Below, in pieces: positions 54,303-64,000 of a stretch of DNA of 64,000 bases. Both the position numbers and the translations under genes were made by a program. Source of the stretch: Cercophora sp. LCS_1 (taxonomy: Eukaryota > Ascomycota > Sordariomycetes > Sordariales > Lasiosphaeriaceae); assembly GCA_036250225.1 (NCBI GenBank), contig JAPZLL010000016.1, forward strand, positions 620,001 through 684,000. The letters are read 5' to 3'. The first letter of the stretch is position 1, and every line of letters begins with the position of its first letter. A model generated the notes under the pieces. The model saw only the letters and a program-made list of their open reading frames with translations, ran no database searches and had not been told where the DNA came from.

Positions 54303-55108
54303 CTAGCAAATATCACCCCGCACAATAACATCCCACTTGTCCGTAAAAAAAACAGCTGGCCGCTGGACCGCCACAGTAACGGATAGGCCAAGTTGTTCCA
54401 CGTGCATCCGTACTCGTAAGGTGCGGAGACAATGACATGGGCGGCGTCGGCAATATTTCCAAAGTTGTTTAGCTTCTTAAGCGATGGGTTCTGTCAAAAA
54501 GAGGCGCACAGTTAGCTTTCATCCGGCAAAAGTCAACTCCATAGGATGGAACACGGGTAACGCACATCATTGCACCACCAAATGGCCGCATCCCACGAAC
54601 AACTGACTCTGCCACAGCTTCCCGGTTCCGGGCCACGCTGCGGCTGACCAGAGACACCGCGGAGATAGGTGATCCCCTCCAGGATGCGGTGGCGAAGGGT
54701 GTAGGGAAACGGTCCAGGACAGATGATGCCCTCAATCGTGTACCGCTTGTCCACGCCCAGCCCACGGGCCTCGAAGAGGGCCTTCTTGACGGCAGCCTCG
54801 CCCATCACGGTCTCATCGGGAGGGAACTGCTCGAGGTATTTGGGGTTCAGCACCTCAAGCTGGTGGACGACCTGCTCGACCGTGCCGTTGACAGGACCTT
54901 GAGACCACCGGGGTTGACTTCAACCTCCCATTCGAGGTCTACTACCGTGTACCGGGGATGGCCGCCCCAATGGCACAAGCCTAGGTACAATACCTCGGGT
55001 CGGTTCGGTGTCTTTTTGCAGGTGTGGAGAGGTTGGCATCGTCCGCCGACAACGTACCCCGAGGGCGAAATAGGCCGAGATGGCGGCAACGGCTCCCGGA
55101 AGATGCAT
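54303..55108 (-). pseudogene. small secreted effector-like protein, frameshifted copy (minus)
   Basis: Minus-strand relative of the plus-strand gene at about 55.6-56.3 kb. A signal-peptide-like start (ATG at 55108) is followed by RYTVVDLEWEVEVNPGG. The frame then shifts by one position near 54900 before VNGTVEQVVHQLEVLNP. The conserved core GPEPGSCGRVSCSWDAAIWWCND is split from the last exon by an intron (GTGCGT, GCTAACTG branch, ACAG) at the same place as in the other copy. A second shift occurs at a T8 run near 54350, before the terminal VIVRGDIC and TAG. The family is a fungal small secreted Cys-containing protein, possibly an effector. With at least two shifts it is probably a pseudogene unless the assembly is wrong. 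Confidence 0.6.
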
Positions 55109-55600
55109 TGCGACGGTTGCTGTTCTTCAAATATCTTAACAGCGAGGGTGCTGTTCCCAAGAAGAGCGAAAGGTAACCGGGCGAGAATGACCTTTACATG
55201 TCAATGTTGCTTTGGTCCAGAGTCAGGACCAGGCATCACGATGCCGTGGCATGACACATGCCAATGTGAAGGCATTGCTGCCATTTCGATAGCTCCACGA
55301 CGCCACCACGCCGCTTGGACGGTGTAGAGACTGGCCTTTCCCTCTCGGGAAAGCTATTGTTGTTGCCTGACTTGGCTGCGATGCTGCTATCACCGCGGCT
55401 ATGTCGGGTTGCGCGCGTAGCAGGCATTGGGGTTTTGAAAGACAGCTGTCAGAGGCCATCGGTAGAGAACGGAGTTTATACGTGTGGAGTTGCTTGTGGG
55501 CTGTAGGACCGAAGGATCGGGGTGTAACACTGGAAGCGGGTACTGCTAGTGGGTCTCAGGGCCTTTAGCACCAAGTCCCAAGCAAGGTACCTACCGCCAG
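55109..55600. promoter_or_regulatory. head-to-head region between the two secreted-protein copies
   Basis: Separates the inverted copies. The true start and first exon of the plus-strand copy probably lie here or just downstream, but I could not settle them. Confidence 0.35.
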
Positions 55601-56324
55601 TAGCCGGGGGGAGGGGGGGCTGCTCCAAGCGGTGTGGTGCTGGCTTCTCGGAGTGGGCTCCCAGTCTTGCTGTTCTGACGGCTGGCCTTCAGCTCGCCAG
55701 CGAATCCGAGAGCCCCATCCCAGGGTACTCGGTTGTCGACATTGAATGGGCCGTCCAAGCCTTTCCCGGAGGCCCGTCGGCCGACATCAACGGGACAGTC
55801 GAGCACGTCTTTGAGGAGCTGCACAAGATCAACCCCAATTTCGAGGCCGACTTCAACATCGACATCGGGACCGGCGCCAATGTCTCCCTCGAGACTGCCC
55901 TTGAGCGCAGAGACTCGAGGGAGCTCCTCAAGCGATATACCCGTCAGGGGTGGAATTGCGGCGGTCGATGGATGCCGACGTGACCCCGTGGATCTACGAC
56001 GGCATAGCGTACCAGCGCGGCGTCCCGGGCACCCCGAAGCGCGGCCCCGGCCCGGGGAGCTGTGGACGTGTCAGCTGTTCCTATAACAGTGCCATCTGGT
56101 GGTGCAACGATGTGGGTGTGCCCGCCAGACCCGAGCGAGTCCTGCTAACTGTCCAGAATTCAAACGCCAAGTATTTGAGCGGGTTTGGGGCGATTGCTGA
56201 CGGTGCTGAATTTATCATGTATCAGTGCATGTGCAATTACGCTAACCGTCCGAGCTGGGACACGGCTGGTCAGGTGTTTTATACAGACAACTGGAATGTC
56301 ATCGTTCGGAAGGACAGCTGTTGA
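55601..56324 (+). pseudogene. small secreted effector-like protein, probably frameshifted copy (plus)
   Basis: The 5' end is uncertain: no ATG precedes the hydrophobic leader (LAVLTAGLQLASES) in its frame, so a short first exon with an intron ending near 55660 is likely. The mature region has YSVVDIEWAVQAFPGG, an NGT sequon, and then RELLKRYT. Between about 55945 and 55975 the coding signal moves by one frame, then continues as VTPWIYDGIAYQRGVPG and the conserved GPGPGSCGRVSCSYNSAIWWCND. A 45-nt intron follows (56111-56155, CTAAC branch), then the last exon ending VIVRKDSC before TGA. No intron can explain the frame change. It is better preserved than its minus-strand relative; a sequencing error or a recent mutation are both possible. 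Six or more Cys suggest disulfides. Confidence 0.6.
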
Positions 56325-56620
56325 TCGTGGGGCCAGTGTTTTTTGTTTCTTGAGGATTATTTCAGGTATCAATTGGGCCTTGTTGGAAATGGCAGTTGCC
56401 CCAATTTGCAATACAATCCGAGAAAAAAGGAGTAGACTCATTGCGATATTGTGGGGCGTTCCAAAATAATGATGGACAAAGAGGAAGGCGGCACCGTCTT
56501 GACTTCCGGATTTGGACTCCCATCCCTTAGTCTCTTGGTGTTCCTTCCAATCCAAACAACCTTCAATCACAAACCTCAGCAGTACCTAGTTCCGCATCGA
56601 CACTACGAACCGGTCTCAGG
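56325..56620. other. intergenic
   Basis: 3' flank of the plus-strand secreted-protein copy and promoter of the first kinase-like gene. Confidence 0.5.
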
Positions 56621-58408
56621 ATGGCGGCGCCTCCCCCTCCACCACCCGCCGCTGCGGCTCCTCTAGCTCCTCCAGCTGCTCCAGCTCCTCCGGCTGCTCC
56701 ACAGCCAGTTCTCCCCCATAACATGACCCTGTTTCGGGCGGATCAAAAAGAATTAACCATTTTCTTCCGAGAAGTGAGGATGGGGAAATATCATTGGTGG
56801 ACTCAGTCTGATCGTGACGAAATCGCCACTATCCCGCAGCTGCCCATCCCTCCTCGTCCGGGCGGGTGGCCCGGAGGCAGAGCCGGTCTTGGCCCCATCG
56901 GCGATGAGCCAGAACACTGGATGGCAGGAAGAGGCTGGAACCCACAAACGGACATGCCAACTCACAAGTTCTATTCAGCATCGATGACGTTGGCCGGATC
57001 TGTCAGGCCGCATCGCCTTCGTTTCAACAGGATCCTGGGCGCCGGCGGCTATGGTTTGGCAGTTCTATTCAACCACGTCAAGCCGAATGGGCATATCAAT
57101 GGAAACGAACAGGTCGTTCTCAAGCGCGCCGTAAGCAGTGCTGCCGGCATTGCTGCCGAGGTGAAAGCCGAGAAGGCCCTACACGAGGTAATCACACACC
57201 CTTCTCACCTTAATCAAGCAAGGTATCAGAAGGAAGACTAACTAACGTACTTGCAGCGATTCGCTCGGGCACCGCATCTCGTCCAGCTCGCGTACCCAGC
57301 AGGCGCCGACGAAGTGCACAGCAAGACACGCCTCATCATGCTCGAATACTGTCCCCGGGGAAACATGTGGTCTTGGATGGAACATCTGGGCACGGACATC
57401 AACGAAAGGTTCCCCATGCACGAAGACATTCTTTGGAACATTTTCGACTGCTTGATCAAGGGTTGCATTGGCATGCATTATCCGCCCATGGAGAACCCAC
57501 CGCTCGCGGGAACCCAGCCACCTCCAGACCCTCGTGGACCACCCGTCATCGAACAAGTTCCTTCCGGCCTCCAAGGCGCCCCTGTTCCAAGCGACCTCAT
57601 CCACTTTGACTTGGACCCAATGAACGTTTTCATCAGCAGGCTGGGCTTGGGCGCCGTTGGCGACGACCACGACGGTGTGCCTCCTTTCAAGATCGCCGAC
57701 TTTGGCCTGATGGAGCCTGTTCATCAGCACGACCGAGTGGATGCCAATCGCATGTGGAACGAGTGGCGGCAGAGGGGTAAGCCAGCATATTACCTGCCCG
57801 AACAATTTACCGAGGAGTGGGAGTGGGTCGATACAGCGCCCATCGCAACGACCATTGCGGGCAACTTTGGCGAGTGGTCCAACATGTTCGGCGTTGGGTT
57901 GATAATGGCTGCGACTATCACCGGTCACCGGGTTCCTGAGAACCGCGTGAGTCCCGGCCTAGGCACACCGCAGATGCTCAACCTGCCGAACGCCAATTCT
58001 CCTCCGAAAATGTCATACGGTGCGTGGTTGGATGACCCGTCGTGGATAACTACGGCCCAACCTACTGGCGGAAATGGCCCTCTTGTTGCCCCCGCAGCCG
58101 CTGCCGGTGCCGGTGCCGCTGGACCTGCAAGCAGACCTTTCGTAAGCGATGAGCTCAAGCGCCTGGTGCAGTGGTGCCTGTGCGAGGTTCCGGCAGAGCG
58201 TCCGACACTGCAGCAAGTCCAAAACATAATCGAGACTCATCTAACGGCCAGACGCGCCGCCGCCGATTATGTTGACGCCACCGAAGTGGAGTATGTCTTT
58301 GGGTTCCCTCTGGCAGAAGTGCCAGCGAGAAAGGCCAAGGACGTCGATAACTGGCTGGCTAAGAGGATTCACAAAGGACGGTTCCACCAGCAGCTCCCGC
58401 TTCAATGA
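56621..58408 (+). CDS. protein-kinase-like protein, copy A
   Basis: Two exons, 56621-57187 and 57257-58408, encode 572 residues. A Pro/Ala-rich N-terminus (1-30) and an unrecognised conserved region (31-125) precede the kinase domain. Kinase features are the Gly-rich loop LGAGGYG (139-145), VLK with Lys168, the hinge LEYCPRGNM, the catalytic loop HFDLDPMN (His305, Asp307, Asn312) and DFG (337-339). The HRD Arg is Phe, and the Lys normally following HRDL is Asp. WSNMFGVGLIMAATITGH matches subdomain IX, and ELKRLVQWCLCEVPAERP the C-lobe end. It is paralogous and convergent to copy B. Activity is uncertain but the core Lys, Asp, Asn and DFG remain. Confidence 0.85.
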
Positions 58409-59223
58409 GGCTGCTTGGGGGACTATTAACAGTATTGTTTTGGATTGTATTGTCGTTTTCATTTTCTTTTACCTCTACTCTGAAGATTTTGGAGATATAG
58501 ACGTGTTGATTCAGGGGTTTGGATATTGCCAAGTTATCTAGTTACTCTAAGATATTCAACAACAGTCCCGCTAAAACTTTTGCAAACTTTTGCAAACTTT
58601 GCGCAGCAACTTTCATTACCCAACGAGGTTACGTCTCTGACTGACAGACACATCACCACATTCACAACCTGACATCCCATTCTTGTCCCAGCCAATGAAC
58701 ATGTGAAAAAAACCAAACCCCGGCTGCCTGGTGGAAGAAGAAGGTGGACAGCTACCAAAACCCCCTGGTAGGTGGGGTTTAAGTCCGAACCGGGCCCTTT
58801 TTCAGGCATATCACGCTCTTGACACTTGTGAGAAACGGAACTGAGCGGCTTACCGCGCGGACCGGAGCAGGCTCACGGCTAGAGTGACGCATCCCTGCGG
58901 CCATCCGTCCAAGTCAGTTGAGCCCGCCGTCGAAATGGGTGTCGAAGCCGTAACGGAAATACCCAATAATACCCCAGTCAGCATCTCTCTTTTTGCAAGG
59001 GTTGAGAATAGATCCAGACAGCCCATTCTCCAAGCTCGGCACGTAAATTTCAGATTGTTTATCAAATATCACTCAAGCAATCAAAACGAGGAGCATATTT
59101 ACACGTCAACAGTTTAGTATGAAGCGGTATCATCAATTATATCCAATCATCACCAACACAGTTCTGGCATCTATTCTCTCGCCGGGAACGCACAAACATC
59201 CATGACAAACACCCTAGCCACCC
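58409..59223. other. convergent intergenic between kinase copies
   Basis: 3' flanks of the two kinase-like genes. Contains a short direct repeat of AAACTTTTGC at about 58573-58600. No gene was recognised. Confidence 0.45.
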
Positions 59224-61172
59224 TCACATAAGAGGATATTTTCTATCAAGACGCCGATCAAAATTTACCTGCCTCTCGCCCGCAGTCCTGGCCCTAAGCC
59301 ACTCGTTCACATCCCTCGCTTTTCGAGTCTGCACGCGAAGCATGGGGAACCCAAAGATGGGGTTCGCTTCACTGTTATCCACATAGTCGGCTGCAACCCG
59401 CCTGGTAGCCAGGTGCGTCTCGATTCGATCCTGCAAGTCTTCCAGATTCGGCCGATCCCGCGGGTCCTCGCATAGGCACCACTGCACCAGACGCTTGAGT
59501 TCGGGGCTAAAGTAGGGCCGTGGGGACCGGGGACGGCGGGTACGCCCAGGGGTACGGGGCCGTAGGTTTGGGACGGCGAGGGAGCCTAGATCTTCGCCCG
59601 AGAAGGAGGAAGAGGGGGAGGACGAAGAGAACGAGGAGGACGAGGGACCGTAGCTTGATTGGGAACCTTCATCCACAGTTGTCTCATCATCTTCATCCTC
59701 GTCGTCATCGTCTGGTGCTGCTGCCGCCGCTGCTGCTGGCGGTGGTGGAGGACCGCCGGCACCACCGGCCGGGTTCCATCTTGGATCATCTAGATACGCG
59801 CCGTACGTCCACAGACTTGGGCTCCCTGGATCCGGTAGCGGTATCTGGGCGGCTCCACCAGCATTTGGGGGCTCACGCTGGTATGGGGGATAGTGGCCAG
59901 TCATGGCCGCGGCCATGGACAACCCAATGCTGTAGATATTACTCTTGCTGCCATATTGTCCCGCGATCAGGCGGTTCCGCGGCGTCAGGTCAACCCATTC
60001 CCACTCCTTCGTGAACTGCTCTGGGAAGTAGTAAGTTTCCTTGCCCCTTTGCCTCCAGTTCCACATCTTTTGGACTCTGTTGGGTGAAGTTGCCGTTACG
60101 CGGTTCGCGAGACCAAAATCGGCAATCTTGAAAGGCGGAACGATGCGGTGGCTGTCGGGATCGGGGAGGCGACGCGAGTCGAGCTCGCCGATGAAGATGT
60201 TCTTGGGTTCGAGGTCGAAATGGACACAGTTGGTATTGGAGCGCCAACTGGGAGGATTCGCGCTGGGAACTGTTTCGGTCACCTTGTCGCCCTGCCTCGG
60301 CGCGTTGGGGCCGGCCTGGCCGACGGCGATGTCCTTGGTTGGCGGATTCCGTATGGGTGGGTATTCCATGCCGATGAGGCTCTTGGTAAGACAATCAAAG
60401 ATATTCCACAGTATGTCTTCGTTGATCGGGTACTGTCCGTCGCTGGTCATTTGCTCGAGCCATTGATGCATGTTACCTCGTGCGCAATATTCTAGGATAA
60501 TCGTGCAAGGTGTTTGAGCTAGTACCGCCTGAGCGCCCGCGGGATCCTCGATTTGGACAACGTGCCGTGCTCGGGCGAACTTCTGTGAGTGGCAAGGCAT
60601 GTAATTAGTTTCGGCGACTCGGGGGGTCGAGAACAGGGCACCGAGTTTTGATACCTACGCACCTCCTGCATTATTTTCTCTCTCCGCATACCGTTCGCTG
60701 TACGAGCGTCGTTGGCAAGGCTGCGCTTGATGACATATCTCTTGCCCGTGGCCCTCCCGTTTGCGTCCAAATGGCTGAACAAGGCTGCCACGCCGAGGCC
60801 GCCTTTACCTAGGATCTTGGCGAACCGGAACCTCGTAGCCATGTCTCTTGCCAGACTCCTTGCCGTGTCCAGCGCGTTGTTCATATCGTTTTGGATATCG
60901 TCAAAGGTGGGGACGTTCCAGCCTGGGCCATGCAACGGGTCGTCAACAAAGGCACCCGTGATGGGGCCGCGGTGGTGGTGAAGTTGTCGGGCCCATTGCG
61001 TATCAGTGCGAGGAAACCAAAGTGGCTCAGCGTCGGCGACAGCCTTTTCAGCGTCGGTCCAGGGTTGAAGTGTTTGCCCCTTCCGGAGCGCTCGAAACCA
61101 TAAATTGTCCCGCTTTTGCTCCCGCCGAAACGTGGGCATGTTATTTGGCATGAAAAGGTTTAGAGCTGCCAT
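59224..61172 (-). CDS. protein-kinase-like protein, copy B
   Basis: Two exons on the minus strand, 61172-60663 and 60582-59224, encode 622 residues; the intron sits at the same place as in copy A. The N-terminal region (1-115) shares the FRREQK / WF pattern with copy A. Kinase features are GKGGLG, VIKR, LEYCARGNM, the catalytic loop HFDLEPKN (His291, Asp293, Asn298) and DFG (325-327). As in copy A the HRD Arg is Phe, and the catalytic-loop Lys is Glu. A disordered Asp/Glu- and Ser-rich insertion (encoded by about 59580-59735) interrupts the C-lobe before ELKRLVQWCLCEDPRDRP. The matching C-terminal extension (FGFPMLRV, NEWLRART) confirms paralogy. The ATG at 61172 is the first true ATG. Confidence 0.85.
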
Positions 61173-62003
61173 TTTGAGAGCGGTCAGTGGGCGACGGGAC
61201 CTGCGTTCGACAAACTGCTGGCGTGACGATACTGGGCGATTTCCTGGAACCAAAAAGGGTGCGGATTGTCAGTCACACTCAGCGGCGTCATAGATTGGGA
61301 TGAAAAGTGCGCTTTGTGCAAGTAGTTGCGAGTCTAAATCCGGAGACTCGAAATGGCCACTCCTTCCTCTTTGTTGAAAACAGCGCGGCGCGCTTCAGAA
61401 TACACCGTCACAACAAAACAGTGCTGCTGCCTTGCCCGGATGTCAAGGATACAATGCATTATCACTGCTAGTGGCCGGTAACAATATACAGGATCCTCAC
61501 TATGATTTTGGGACAGTGATGGAACACGAACCACACCGAGTTCCACCAAAATGACTTGGGTCGACAAACGGCCGATATTTTCTCTGCCTATGGGAGGTAG
61601 GCATAGGTAGCTATCTGTTTGAGCCTCTTCGCTATTGTAGCTTGTTCGTAAAGGCGCGATAGACTGAGAGGCTGTACTTGGCTTTGTCGTTGGGTGTGGT
61701 TTCGGTGAGACGTTGGAACGCTTTGAATGCACCCAAGGTGAAAACTGGAGCCTCAGAAACACAAGGTGATGTTTGACATCCTAGGTCATTATTTCCCACG
61801 AATCCAACTATGTCAAACCGCCAACAAGCAGGGTACGTCGTGAGTCGTCCTTCACCCGACCTCTTCCACAATCATACACCATTCAAACAAACGCCACACC
61901 CCGTATCCCCCACAAAAACGACCTCAACACCTTCCGCCAGAAATAACCAAGCCAACGCTAAACCAACGCCACGCCATGCCAATGCTTTTACTACAAAATA
62001 AAA
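61173..62003. other. intergenic
   Basis: Promoter of kinase copy B (-) and 3' flank of the Cys-rich gene (-). A 142-codon frame on the minus strand (61334-61762) shows no domain. No gene is called. Confidence 0.45.
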
Positions 62004-62603
62004 TCACAACCTCTCAACCCGTCCCATCTCAACCTCCGCCTCCTCCTCGCTATCCAAACTGGAACTCGACAACCGACTACTCCACCCCCTCTCCCTCTTC
62101 GCCTCAACCCGTTCCACCTCCTCAACCCACGGCTCACCTCCCGCCTCCCAGATCCGCCACGCAGCCTCCTGCACCTTGGCGGGATCCCTCAAGTCCTGCA
62201 CGGTGGGATCATCCCTCCAAAAGAGGAAAATCCGCCCAAACTGATCATATATCGCCTGGAGACGCGGCGCGCCGCAGTCGCATGACACGTCGCGGGTGAG
62301 GATGGACAGGACGCTGTGGGTCGTGTTGCACGTCGCGCAAACCCAGTCGGCGGGAAACGAGTGGGGGATGACGGCGTTGTTGTTGGTGTCGGTTGCGTTG
62401 CATGACCCGCAAAGGTCGTGGGCGCACGAGGTATGGGAACATCGGCGGACAAGTTGGGGTGCGGCAGCTGCTGATCTTGTGGACGACGGCGTCGTGGTGT
62501 TGCATCGGCAGCATTGGTGGTTGTGGGGAGCGAATGGGGAGGTGGATTTGATCGAGGTGGGGGGCGTGGGGGGCCCGAGTTGGATGTTGGGGATAGGGTC
62601 CAT
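62004..62603 (-). CDS. Cys-rich putative zinc-binding protein
   Basis: Single exon, 199 residues; ATG complement of 62601-62603. The N-terminal half has CxxC-type pairs (QCCRCN, RRCSHTSCAHDLCGSC, WVCATC, VSCDCG) with His residues between them, consistent with two or more zinc sites of RING/PHD or zinc-ribbon character. The C-terminal half is acidic with Glu/Ser-rich segments. I cannot assign a named family. Many Sordariomycetes carry short uncharacterised proteins with W-x-C-x-x-C and CGH/CGS patterns like this one. Function unknown. Confidence 0.7.
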   Translation of the reverse strand: MDPIPNIQLGPPTPPTSIKSTSPFAPHNHQCCRCNTTTPSSTRSAAAAPQLVRRCSHTSCAHDLCGSCNATDTNNNAVIPHSFPADWVCATCNTTHSVLSILTRDVSCDCGAPRLQAIYDQFGRIFLFWRDDPTVQDLRDPAKVQEAAWRIWEAGGEPWVEEVERVEAKRERGWSSRLSSSSLDSEEEAEVEMGRVERL

Positions 62604-64000
62604 TGTGATGATTGTGTGGAGGACTCGATCAGGATCAAGATTTCAGAGGGTTGGATGGACTTTGAGAGGGGAGTTTCGACAGCCTGAAGGTCGAAAAGGG
62701 GGATTTGTGAGGATTAAAGGTGAGAGATGTCGGTCCAAGGGAGAAAAACCAAATTGTTGAGGCGTTGAGGAAGGCGGTCTGAACTTTTTGTGATCCCTGG
62801 CACCCAAAGCCAAGGAAGGGGAGGAAAGGGATAGCTCCTTGGCTGATTTTATTCTGGAAATGCGGCAATAAGCGGCGGCGCAGTGGCTGGCATGGGGCAT
62901 CCAAAGTAAATAAGATAAACTAGCCCGATTTGCTGACCTGGGTTGCTTGCTTGCTCGCTGGGGCGGAGCTAGGGCTGACGGACGGTGAGCGTGTAAGCAG
63001 ACCCGGGGAAGGAGCGCTTTATATCGGAGTTGTTGGTCTGCTCGGTCCCAGGCACCGGAGTTTCTTGAATGCGCCAACACGCAGCAGCAAATACCAATGG
63101 AAGATGCGATGATATCAGGAGCAAAATGTTTGACAGGGCAGATCGCGCGCATGCGTCGGGCCTACTTTGCTTTAGTACTTGGCGCCGGCCGAACCGGCTC
63201 CAGCGGTCGGGGCTGCGGAAGACTGAGATGTTGGGATTAGGTTTTCCACTTTTCCACAGCGCAAGTCGGGAACGCGCCCAGGGCTGGTCGTGGATGCCCT
63301 GTCCCAAGCGTGATCAGTTGACTTTGGCGAGAGTGGGCGTGGTGGGTCGTAATTGGCTCTCCCGGACTTCCCCTCTGCCCATCCCCGGCATCACTTGCTG
63401 GTCGCTGCCCCGCAGGCGAATGGTGACATGTTGCGCGCCGAGCCCGGCAGCAGTCGAGTTGCACAATGACAGCATTCCCGATCACAGCGATGCAGCCCGT
63501 CGAGATCAGCCCGGCGCGCCTAAGGAGAAAGCTGCTGGCTTATGATTTTGTCGATACGCCATGACACAGGCGCAACGTGTTGAGCGGGTCGCGGCTTGGC
63601 GACCGCACTGCTGGGAGCTGCGAGCCGTGAGCCGTGCCGTCAAGCAGTTGGGCTGCCAGATTGCCGAACGGGCTTGCTGCTGGGGAGGACAAAAATAGCA
63701 TGGAATTCGCTGTGGCAGAGATCCTGGAGCATGGGATTCTGTGGTGGCTCGGTCGGCTGGTGACATCGGAGCTTCACCTTGGCATCGAGGCTCGGAGACC
63801 GAGATTCGGCACCCCCCGGCGTTCCCCACCGATGAATGTCCCGAGTCGACTTCAACTTGGTTGTGGCTGTAAAGAGTAAAGAGGAGCTGACCTCTCCGAC
63901 CGAAAGTGAGATCCAATTCCCTGCGGTGCCATCGGGTGCCGAATGACTCTGCTCTGTTGGATCGGTAGTTTTCCCGGCAGAGGAGAGTCGCCCGCAAATG
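62604..64000. other. gene-free right edge
   Basis: Upstream of the Cys-rich gene. Overlapping frames up to 169 codons on both strands lack features. No gene, RNA or repeat was recognised; a gene may begin beyond the window. Confidence 0.45.

Noticed and set aside
1..64000. CRISPR arrays, rRNA, intact transposons or long terminal repeats
   Set aside because: None seen; tandem repeats are simple microsatellites, and no transposase, reverse transcriptase or terminal repeat pair was recognised.

Overview
This window looks like a chromosomal segment of a filamentous ascomycete, most likely a Sordariomycete (this placement is inference from gene families and gene architecture). Genes are dense and sit on both strands. 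Introns are short, mostly 45-110 nt, with GTNNGT-type donors, CTAAC/CTGAC-like branch sites and CAG/TAG acceptors. Several families are typical of, or restricted to, filamentous fungi: Fung_rhodopsin-like 7TM, DUF7730-like, HNH_2, DUF3669-like and pisatin-demethylase-type P450. No rRNA, tRNA, CRISPR array or intact transposon was recognised.

Layout. At 0.8-5 kb a membrane acyltransferase (-) and a GT32 glycosyltransferase (+) diverge. At 6.8-11.4 kb are a small secreted protein, a PARG-like macrodomain hydrolase with a (CAT)17 tract just before its start codon, and a five-exon cytochrome P450. At 12.4-17.8 kb ALG9 (lipid-linked oligosaccharide mannosyltransferase, -) and NAF1 (H/ACA snoRNP assembly, +) flank a pyrimidine-rich shared upstream region. 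At 20.3-28 kb come a single-pass SH3 membrane protein, a DUF7730-like protein, a CHIP-like TPR/U-box ubiquitin ligase and an aberrant Ras-like protein lacking two GTPase motifs. At 29.2-29.9 kb is a DUF3669-type relic interrupted by a TAG. At 30.8-39.5 kb are a NIPA-type Mg2+ transporter, a norsolorinic-acid-ketoreductase-like SDR and the SAGA subunit ADA2. At 42.1-49.4 kb are an SGNH esterase, a 7TM rhodopsin-like receptor, an unrecognised three-TM protein and a GPI-anchored-looking Cys-rich secreted protein. At 50-51.8 kb are a membrane SDR and a cyanamide-hydratase-like HD protein.

The block from about 52.4 to 61.2 kb looks like an accessory, fast-changing region. It holds an HNH_2 gene with two in-frame stops but an otherwise intact reading frame and intron, an inverted pair of related small secreted Cys-containing proteins that both carry frameshifts, and a convergent pair of paralogous protein-kinase-like genes with an altered catalytic loop. 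A Cys-rich putative zinc-binding protein follows at 62 kb.

Housekeeping genes (ALG9, NAF1, CHIP, NIPA, ADA2) are scattered between accessory ones and no secondary-metabolite cluster is evident, since the P450 and the SDR are isolated. Exon coordinates are my own splice models, chosen for frame continuity, family alignment and splice-site consensus. They have not been checked against transcripts.
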